Below are positions 14,178-19,546 of a stretch of DNA of 19,546 nt, one piece after another. This DNA is from Clostridiales bacterium UBA7011 (lineage in GTDB: Bacteria; Bacillota; Clostridia; Oscillospirales; Butyricicoccaceae), in contig DJXF01000106.1 in the NCBI GenBank assembly GCA_002449635.1, positions 1-19,546 of the forward strand, written 5' to 3'. The translations under genes were made by a program, and so were the position numbers. The notes under the pieces were generated by a model. That model had not been told where the DNA came from. It made no database searches and was given only the letters and a program-made list of their open reading frames with translations. Within the stretch, counting starts at the first letter, position 1; every line of letters starts with the position of its first letter.

Positions 14178-16391
14178 ATGGAATTTCAGGACACGTTTGA
14201 CGCGAGCGGACAGCGAACCATGACGATTTCTGCAAAACGGGCAGGTTTGCTGGGCAAACGGATGATCGGGACGGAGCATCTGCTGCTCGGGCTGACGGCA
14301 CAGCGCGGAACGACCATCAGACAGCTTCTGGCGAAGGCCGGAGCGGGCGGCTGGCGCAGTCTTTATTATACAGTCAAGCTGACCGGACGGGACATGCCGG
14401 TCAGGCGGCCGGAACGCATCAGCCCGCAGCTGCGGGGCGTGCTGCAGAGCGCGGGGCGCGCCGCCGGACGCGGAAAGGTCGGCGCAGGGCATTTGCTGTG
14501 CGCGCTCATCGGCTGCCGCGAATGCAACGCGCGGCGCGTGCTCGAGGCGATGGGGGCGGATCTTCCCGCGCTCGAACGGCAGACCGGAATGACGGCGACA
14601 CAGGAGCGCGCGGTCTGGCGCTCCGCCGCACGGCTGTCCGCGACCTCAGTGCTCGACCGCTATGCCGTCGATCTGACCGAGCAGGCGCGCAGCGGGCAGC
14701 TCGATCCCGTCATCGGGCGGGAGGATGAGCTGTTCCGGCTGATGACCATTCTGCAGCGCCGCACGAAGAACAATCCGGTTTTGCTCGGCGACCCGGGCGT
14801 GGGCAAGACGGCTGTGGCGGAGGCGCTTGCGCTCGCGATTGCGCGCGGGGATGTGCCGGAGGAGCTCAAGGGCGCGCGTCTGGTCTCGCTCGATATGGCA
14901 AGCCTGATTTCCGGCACCAAATACCGCGGCGAGTTCGAGGAACGGCTCAAGCAGATTGTGCGCGAGCTGAGTGCATCGCGCCGCACCATCGCCTTTATCG
15001 ACGAGGTGCATACGCTGGTGGGCGCAGGCTCGGCGGAGGGCGCGATTGACGCGTCCAATCTGCTCAAGCCCGCGCTCGCGCGCGGCGAAATCCGGCTGAT
15101 CGGCACGACAACCACAGAGGAATATCACAAGACGATTGAAAAGGATGCCGCGCTCGAACGGCGCTTTCAGCGTATCGACGTCTCCGAACCGGACGAAGCG
15201 GGCGCGGAGGAAATTCTGCGCGGGCTCGCGCCGCGGTACGAGCAGCACCACGGCGTGCACATCTGCGACAGCGCTCTGCGCGCGGCGGTGCGCATTTCCG
15301 TGCGCGTCAGTCCGGAGCGGCACCTGCCGGACAAGGCGATCGACCTGCTCGATGAGACGTGCGCCTCCGCCCATCTGGAGGGCAGAAAGGTGGTCTCCGA
15401 AAAGGAAATCGCACAGGCGGCCAGACGGTTTGCCGGCTATACCGAGGCGGCGGAGGGCGACGAGGCGAGCCGTCTGCTGCGGCTGGAGGACGCGCTGCGG
15501 CGGTCGGTCATCGGGCAGGATGAGGCGGTGCAGACCATCTGCCGTGCGGTGCGGCGCGGCGGAGCCGGCCTGCGCGATGAGGCGCGTCCGCTTGCGGCCC
15601 TGCTGCTGACCGGGCCGACCGGTGTCGGAAAGACGTCGGTGTGCACCGCGCTCGCGCGCACGCTGTTCGGAAAGGACGGACTGATCCGCATTGATCTGTC
15701 GGAGTATCAGCAGCCGCACGATGTCTCCCGCCTGATCGGCGCCCCTCCCGGCTACAAGGGCTACGGCGAGGGCGGACAGCTGACCGAACGAATCCGCCGC
15801 CGGCCGCGCTCGGTCGTGCTGTTTGACGAGGTGGAAAAGGCGCATCCGGATGTGCTGCGCCTGCTGCTGCGGCTGCTGGAGGACGGCAGGCTGACTGATT
15901 CCGAGGGGCGCAGCGCGGACTTCCGCCACGCGGTGGTTGTCCTGACCTCCAATCTGGGCGGCGGAAGCGAAAGCCGGTCGGTCGGCTTCGGCACAGGCGG
16001 CGCACAGACCGACCGCGTGCAGGACGAGGTGCGGCGCGTGCTGCAGCCCGAGCTGGCGGCGCGGCTGGATGAGGTGATCGTGTTCTCGCACCTCAAGGAC
16101 ACCGACTGCGCCGCAATCGCCGCGCAGGAGCTCGAACGGCTGGCGGAACGGTGCCGCGCGCGCGGCACACGGCTGACGTGGGATGAGGCGGCAGAGCGTG
16201 CGCTCGGCGTTGTCGACCGCAAACGCGGCGCGCGTGCGGTGCGCGATGAGGTCGCCCGCCGCGTGACCGACCCGCTCGCCGGCCTGCTGCTGTCCGGACG
16301 GGCAGGGAACGAGGTCACGGTTTACGTGACCGAGCGCGGCACGGTTTCCCTGTCCGCCGGGGAAAACGGCACCGTGCTCTCCGGCGCGTGA
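14178..16391 (+). CDS. clpC: Clp ATPase (ClpC/ClpA-type), without the middle coiled-coil domain
   Basis: A 737-residue two-ring AAA+ unfoldase that would feed substrates to the ClpP protease. Residues 1-140 hold two Clp_N repeats (IGTEHLLLGL; VGAGHLLCAL). The first ATPase domain has Walker A GDPGVGKT (204-211), Walker B FIDE (273-276), pore loop GTKYRGEFEER (246-256) and arginines R328-R329. The second has Walker A GPTGVGKT (479-486), Walker B LFDE (548-551), sensor SN (591-592) and GAR (684-686). VGF (602-604) matches the ClpP-docking loop of ClpC. ClpC normally carries a coiled-coil M-domain of about 60 residues after the first ATPase domain; here only a short link (395-410) is present, as in ClpA. 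The second pore loop is GYKGY instead of GYVGY. The ATG at 14178 follows GCGAGGG. No CtsR-like operator or mcsAB genes are nearby. Confidence 0.9.
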   Translation: MEFQDTFDASGQRTMTISAKRAGLLGKRMIGTEHLLLGLTAQRGTTIRQLLAKAGAGGWRSLYYTVKLTGRDMPVRRPERISPQLRGVLQSAGRAAGRGKVGAGHLLCALIGCRECNARRVLEAMGADLPALERQTGMTATQERAVWRSAARLSATSVLDRYAVDLTEQARSGQLDPVIGREDELFRLMTILQRRTKNNPVLLGDPGVGKTAVAEALALAIARGDVPEELKGARLVSLDMASLISGTKYRGEFEERLKQIVRELSASRRTIAFIDEVHTLVGAGSAEGAIDASNLLKPALARGEIRLIGTTTTEEYHKTIEKDAALERRFQRIDVSEPDEAGAEEILRGLAPRYEQHHGVHICDSALRAAVRISVRVSPERHLPDKAIDLLDETCASAHLEGRKVVSEKEIAQAARRFAGYTEAAEGDEASRLLRLEDALRRSVIGQDEAVQTICRAVRRGGAGLRDEARPLAALLLTGPTGVGKTSVCTALARTLFGKDGLIRIDLSEYQQPHDVSRLIGAPPGYKGYGEGGQLTERIRRRPRSVVLFDEVEKAHPDVLRLLLRLLEDGRLTDSEGRSADFRHAVVVLTSNLGGGSESRSVGFGTGGAQTDRVQDEVRRVLQPELAARLDEVIVFSHLKDTDCAAIAAQELERLAERCRARGTRLTWDEAAERALGVVDRKRGARAVRDEVARRVTDPLAGLLLSGRAGNEVTVYVTERGTVSLSAGENGTVLSGA

Positions 16392-16407
16392 GAAATGCCA
16401 CCCGAAA

Positions 16408-16430
16408 GGTGCGCATTGCACCCGGTTTTT
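16408..16430 (+). terminator. Probable terminator of the Clp ATPase gene
   Basis: GGTGC (16408-16412) pairs with GCACC (16418-16422) around GCATT, followed by CGG and five T (16426-16430). The stem is short. It lies 17 bases after the stop and just upstream of the thrS promoter. Confidence 0.5.
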
Positions 16431-16444
16431 GTCCAAAGTGTATG

Positions 16445-16473
16445 TTGACAAGCAAAATCGGGAGGAGTAGAAT
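16445..16473 (+). promoter_or_regulatory. Promoter of thrS
   Basis: A consensus -35 TTGACA (16445-16450), 17-base spacer and -10 TAGAAT (16468-16473). It is the strongest promoter in the window and puts the transcript start near 16480, at the beginning of the T-box leader. Confidence 0.9.
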
Positions 16474-16479
16474 AAAAGG

Positions 16480-16753
16480 CACGATAGAAAAAAGGCGCTG
16501 AAGGGAACGCAGCGGCCGCGCACATCGCGCAGGCAGAGAGCGGATGCACGAGCTGAGAGCATCCGCGCCGATGCGGCTGACTGCAACCGCTCCCGGAGCT
16601 CCGCAGGGGAAACCACAGTATCCTGCGGCGGACTTCCGCACGTTACCGCGGACAATGAGCGGGTGCGGCCGTGTGCGGCTGCATCAAGCAGGGTGGAACC
16701 GTGAGATGCTATGTATCCCACCCCTGATTTGTTTGTCAGGGGCGGGATTTTTT
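16480..16753 (+). promoter_or_regulatory. Threonine T-box riboswitch leader
   Basis: A tRNA-sensing leader that lets transcription continue when uncharged tRNA-Thr binds. Stem I carries AGAGAG (16535-16540) and the stem CGGATGC/GCATCCG (16541-16565) enclosing GCTGAGAG-type loop sequence; ACC at 16586-16588 is the best candidate for the threonine specifier codon. Stem III is TGCGGCC/GGCTGCA (16664-16683). The T-box core AGGGTGGAACCGTG is at 16690-16703. Antiterminator pairing is visible: AGGG (16690-16693) with CCCT (16722-16725) and GTG (16701-16703) with CAC (16719-16721), leaving TGGAACC bulged to bind the tRNA 3' end. The competing terminator is at 16715-16753. The TGGA in the bulge predicts a tRNA with U before CCA. 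Confidence 0.93.
16715..16753 (+). terminator. Regulated terminator within the T-box leader
   Basis: ATCCCACCCCTGA (16715-16727) pairs with TCAGGGGCGGGAT (16736-16748), 12 pairs with one A-C mismatch, loop of 8, followed by a T-run to 16753. Its left arm is shared with the antiterminator, so the two structures exclude each other. Confidence 0.92.
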
Positions 16754-16787
16754 CTTGCCCCCCGGAAAAGAAGGAGGACATATTATT

Positions 16788-18569
16788 ATGGCAGACAATC
16801 TGTACACGTTTGAAAACGAGCAGTACCGCAGGACCTACTGGCATACCTGCTCGCACGTGCTCGCGCAGGCGGTCAAGCGCCTGTATCCGGAGGTAAAGCT
16901 CGCCATCGGTCCGTCGATCGAAAACGGCTTTTATTACGATCTGGATTCTCCGGTGTCGTTTACGCCGGAGATTATGGAGAAAATTGAGGCGGAGATGCGC
17001 AAAATCTGCAAGGAGAAGCTCAAGGTGGAGCGCTTTGAGCTGCCGCGCGCACAGGCGCTGGAGCTGATGAAGGATGAGCCGTATAAAATTGAGCTCATCA
17101 ACGATCTGCCGGAGGACGCCGTCATTTCGTTCTATCGGCAGGGCGAGTTCACCGACCTGTGCGCCGGTCCGCATCTGGATTCCACCGGCCGCATCAAGGG
17201 CAACGCGATCAAGCTGACCTCGTGCAACGCGGCATACTGGCGCGGCGACTCCAGCCGCGAGACGCTGCAGCGCATTTACGGCATTGCGTTCCCGAAGAAG
17301 GCGGAGCTGGATGAATATCTGGCACAGCAGGAGGAGGCCCGCCGCCGCGACCACAACAAGATCGGCCGCGAGCTGGAGTACTTCACCACCGTCGACGTCA
17401 TCGGCCAGGGCCTGCCGATTCTGCTGCCGAAGGGCGCGCGCGTCATTCAGCTGCTGCAGCGCTGGGTCGAGGATGTGGAGCAGAAGCGCGGCTATCTGCT
17501 GACCAAAACGCCGCTGATGGCAAAGCGCGATCTGTACCGCATTTCCGGACACTGGGATCATTACCGCGACGGCATGTTCATCATGGGCGATCCGGACGAT
17601 GAGACCAAGGACTGCTATGCACTGCGCCCGATGACCTGCCCGTTCCAGTATCAGGTTTATCTGAACCGGCAGCGCTCGTACCGCGACCTGCCGATGCGCC
17701 TGGGCGAGACCTCGACGCTGTTCCGCAACGAGGATTCCGGCGAAATGCACGGCCTGATCCGCGTCCGTCAGTTCACCATTTCCGAGGGCCACCTGATTCT
17801 GCGCCCCGACCAGCTGGAGGAGGAGTTCAAGGGCTGCCTCGCGCTGGCGATGGAGATGCTCGAGACGCTCGGACTGAAGGAGGACTGCTCGTTCCGCTTC
17901 TCCCAGTGGGATCCGGCAAACCCGAACAACAAATATGAGGGCACCGCCGAGCAGTGGGAGCTGGCGCAGGATACGATGGGCAAGATTCTCGACCGCCTGG
18001 GCGTACAGTATGAGATCGGCATCGACGAGGCCGCGTTCTACGGCCCGAAGCTGGACATCCAGATCAAGAACGTGTTCGGCAAGGAAGACACCCTGATTAC
18101 CATTCAGATTGACATGCTGCTGGCGCAGCGCTTCGGCATGTATTATATTGACAAGGACGGCGAGAAAAAGCTGCCGTATATCATTCACCGCACCTCCATC
18201 GGCTGCTATGAGCGCACGCTCGCGCTGCTGCTGGAGAAATACGCGGGCGCACTGCCGACTTGGATGGCGCCGGAGCAGGTTCGCCTGATGCCGATGACCG
18301 ACCGCACGGCGGACTACGCTTACGAGGTCAAGGCGGCGCTCGACAAGGCGGGCTTCCGCACGGACATGGATGCGCGCAACGAAAAAATCGGCTACAAAAT
18401 CCGCGAGGCGCAGGTACAGAAAATCCCGTACATGCTCGTTCTCGGCGACAAGGAGCAGGAAGCCGGCACCGTTGCGGTGCGCGACCGCCGCGACGGCAAG
18501 ACGACCGTCATGCCGCTGAGCGAGTTTATCGCAAAGCTGCGCGAAGAGGTCGACACCAAGGCGCGGTAA
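16788..18569 (+). CDS. thrS: Threonyl-tRNA synthetase lacking the N-terminal TGS domain
   Basis: A 593-residue class II threonyl-tRNA synthetase, which charges tRNA-Thr in the cytoplasm. It begins about 50-60 residues later than standard ThrRS (about 640): the TGS (N1) domain is missing and the protein opens directly into the editing domain with HTCSH (H19, H23) and CAGPH (C125-H129), the site that removes mischarged serine. The catalytic core has the zinc ligands in RPMTCPFQ, EGHLI and IIHRT, motif 2 FRNEDSGEMHGLIRVRQFT and motif 3 GCYERTLALLLEKYAG, followed by the anticodon-binding domain (about 490-593). The ATG at 16788 follows AGGAGG by 10 bases. The sequence upstream is the T-box terminator, so a hidden longer N-terminus is excluded. 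It is controlled by the T-box leader. Confidence 0.95.
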   Translation: MADNLYTFENEQYRRTYWHTCSHVLAQAVKRLYPEVKLAIGPSIENGFYYDLDSPVSFTPEIMEKIEAEMRKICKEKLKVERFELPRAQALELMKDEPYKIELINDLPEDAVISFYRQGEFTDLCAGPHLDSTGRIKGNAIKLTSCNAAYWRGDSSRETLQRIYGIAFPKKAELDEYLAQQEEARRRDHNKIGRELEYFTTVDVIGQGLPILLPKGARVIQLLQRWVEDVEQKRGYLLTKTPLMAKRDLYRISGHWDHYRDGMFIMGDPDDETKDCYALRPMTCPFQYQVYLNRQRSYRDLPMRLGETSTLFRNEDSGEMHGLIRVRQFTISEGHLILRPDQLEEEFKGCLALAMEMLETLGLKEDCSFRFSQWDPANPNNKYEGTAEQWELAQDTMGKILDRLGVQYEIGIDEAAFYGPKLDIQIKNVFGKEDTLITIQIDMLLAQRFGMYYIDKDGEKKLPYIIHRTSIGCYERTLALLLEKYAGALPTWMAPEQVRLMPMTDRTADYAYEVKAALDKAGFRTDMDARNEKIGYKIREAQVQKIPYMLVLGDKEQEAGTVAVRDRRDGKTTVMPLSEFIAKLREEVDTKAR

Positions 18570-18575
18570 AACCGA

Positions 18576-18884
18576 TCAATCCTTCGGCTGCTCGAGGGTG
18601 CGGCGCAGCATCGTGTCGGCGTACAGGCTGACCTGATACAGCGCGCCCGCCTCCAGCGGGCCGAAGGCGAACCGTCCCATTTCGTCGGTAAATGACACGC
18701 GGACGACGCGGTCCGGAGCTGTTTTTCCCGATGCCGTCAGCACGACGAGCGCATCTGCGACCGGCTGACCGCCTGCATCGACGGCGGAACCGAGCAGGGC
18801 GGGGCGGTCGTCCGGCTGAAGGGAGACGGTGGTTTCCACCTGCTCTCCGGCGGACGGGCGGACATAAAAACTGGAATACATCAT
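18576..18884 (-). CDS. Small protein with carboxypeptidase-regulatory-like (beta-sandwich) fold
   Basis: A 102-residue protein, function unknown. Residues 28-90 have the pattern of a CarboxypepD_reg/CnaB-type beta-sandwich: GSAVDAGGQPVADALVVLTA, then FTDEMGRFAFGPLEAGALYQVSLYA. It has no signal peptide, sorting signal or membrane segment, so it appears cytoplasmic or is exported some other way. The ATG at 18884 has AGGAGG five bases upstream; a second ATG immediately follows. The open frame extends far upstream across the start of proS on the other strand, but without a ribosome site, so that part is not coding. It converges with thrS, leaving six bases between the stop codons and no terminator. 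Between it and proS lie 102 bases with a possible hairpin next to a T7 run (18897-18903). Confidence 0.75.
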   Translation of the reverse strand: MMYSSFYVRPSAGEQVETTVSLQPDDRPALLGSAVDAGGQPVADALVVLTASGKTAPDRVVRVSFTDEMGRFAFGPLEAGALYQVSLYADTMLRRTLEQPKD

Positions 18885-18986
18885 CAGCACCTCCTGAAAA
18901 AAACACGCGGCAGCCCTGCGGGGCGGCTCTGTTTTCAGCGTATGCGATTTCAGCCGATGGGTGCGAAGGGGAAAGGAAACACTGTT

Positions 18987-19546
18987 ATGAAAATGAGCAA
19001 TCTGCTCGGCAGCCGCTTCAAGGAGACTCCGGCGGACTGTCAGCTCGACAGCCATAAGCTCATGGTGCGCGGCGGCTATATGAAGCAGATGACGGCGGGC
19101 ATTTATTCGCTCTATATGCCCACCAGACGCATCACCCGCAAAATCGAGGCGATTATCCGCGATGAGATGGACAAAATCGACGGACAGGAGGTTCTGTTCC
19201 CGGTCGTCATGCCCGCGTCGCTGTGGCAGGAGTCCGGACGGTATGCGTCCATCGGCAGCGAAATGGCGCGCTTCAAGGACAGAGGCGGCCAGCCGGTCGT
19301 CCTCGGCATGACGCACGAGGAGGCGGCGGTGCATCTGGCGCGCGGTACGGCGCAGTCGTACACCAGCTATCCGTTTATGATCTATCAGATTCAGACCAAA
19401 TTCCGCGACGAGCCGCGTTCGCGCGGCGGTCTGATCCGCGTGCGCGAGTTTACCATGAAGGACGCGTATTCCTTCCACACCTCGCAGGAGGATCTGGAGC
19501 GGTACTATGCGCGCGCGTATCAGGCGTACGTCAACATTTTCCGCCG
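18987..19546 (+). CDS. proS: Prolyl-tRNA synthetase, N-terminal part (runs off right edge)
   Basis: The first 186 residues of a class II prolyl-tRNA synthetase, which charges tRNA-Pro in the cytoplasm. It begins MKMSNLLGSRFKETPADCQL and contains the motif-1 region GGYMKQMTAGIYSLYMP, GMTHEEA in the ATP-site region and motif 2 TKFRDEPRSRGGLIRVREF followed by TMKDAYSFH, all diagnostic of bacterial ProRS. The remainder lies outside the window. The ATG at 18987 follows AAAGGA by nine bases; a second ATG at 18993 is possible. Unlike thrS it has no T-box leader in the 102 bases upstream, and I see no clear promoter there. Whether it has the long form with the INS editing domain cannot be seen from this part. 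Confidence 0.95.
   Translation, partial: MKMSNLLGSRFKETPADCQLDSHKLMVRGGYMKQMTAGIYSLYMPTRRITRKIEAIIRDEMDKIDGQEVLFPVVMPASLWQESGRYASIGSEMARFKDRGGQPVVLGMTHEEAAVHLARGTAQSYTSYPFMIYQIQTKFRDEPRSRGGLIRVREFTMKDAYSFHTSQEDLERYYARAYQAYVNIFR

Noticed and set aside
14646..18188. A very long open frame (1,180 codons) on the minus strand across the Clp ATPase gene, the T-box leader and thrS
   Set aside because: It is antisense to two certain genes and to the T-box; its translation is Arg/Ala/His/Leu-rich shadow sequence caused by high GC at third codon positions.
18897..18938. Hairpin plus T-run upstream of the small minus-strand gene, or a plus-strand terminator for thrS
   Set aside because: Only 4-bp stems (AGCC/GGCT or GCCC/GGGC) could be found on either strand; too weak to call.
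18885..19478. N-terminal extension of the small minus-strand protein across the start of proS
   Set aside because: The part upstream of 18884 is antisense to proS, whereas the ATG at 18884 has an excellent ribosome site.

Overview
The window looks like core chromosome of a GC-rich, anaerobic Gram-positive of the Clostridia, most likely an Oscillospirales-type gut bacterium. This is inferred from the gene content: a pyruvate:ferredoxin oxidoreductase and a clostridial 2[4Fe-4S] ferredoxin, DnaD/DnaI-type replication loading proteins, a T-box leader, a GlmU-Prs gene pair, YmdB, a YtrA-type GntR regulator, and near-universal AGGAGG ribosome binding sites. I see no insertion sequence, prophage, CRISPR array, tRNA or rRNA.

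Layout, left to right. The 5' part of a pyruvate:ferredoxin oxidoreductase gene runs off the left edge (minus strand). A divergent intergenic region holds promoters for it and for comM (plus). comM ends at a strong terminator, followed by four tandem DnaA-box-like 9-mers and then a convergent SbcD-like nuclease gene (minus). Next comes a 363-base gap with the sbcD promoter and a compact three-hairpin RNA candidate (minus). The overlapping dnaD-dnaI pair (minus) follows. From a divergent promoter region, glmU and prs run rightward to a terminator that sits almost on the start of ymdB. Then, on the minus strand, come a zinc-ribbon membrane protein, a GntR/ABC ATPase/ABC permease operon, a CPA2-type cation/proton antiporter and a 56-residue ferredoxin. 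A Clp ATPase (plus) follows, then thrS behind a full threonine T-box leader, a small beta-sandwich-type protein (minus, convergent with thrS), and the 5' part of proS at the right edge.

Functionally these are mostly housekeeping genes: pyruvate oxidation with its electron carrier, DNA uptake or branch migration, DNA repair, replication restart and helicase loading, UDP-GlcNAc and PRPP synthesis, cyclic-nucleotide/RNA metabolism, envelope-stress-type ABC transport, ion homeostasis, regulated proteolysis and aminoacyl-tRNA synthesis.

The unusual points are in the details. A GlmU sits in its normal place beside prs with an intact acetyltransferase domain, but its pyrophosphorylase domain has lost its nucleotide-binding signature. 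A ClpC-like ATPase lacks the middle coiled-coil domain. ThrRS lacks its N-terminal TGS domain. Outside the genes there is a candidate small RNA with C-rich anti-Shine-Dalgarno-like segments, and a DnaA-box cluster close to the helicase-loader genes. All functions are read from sequence motifs by eye; no database search was possible.
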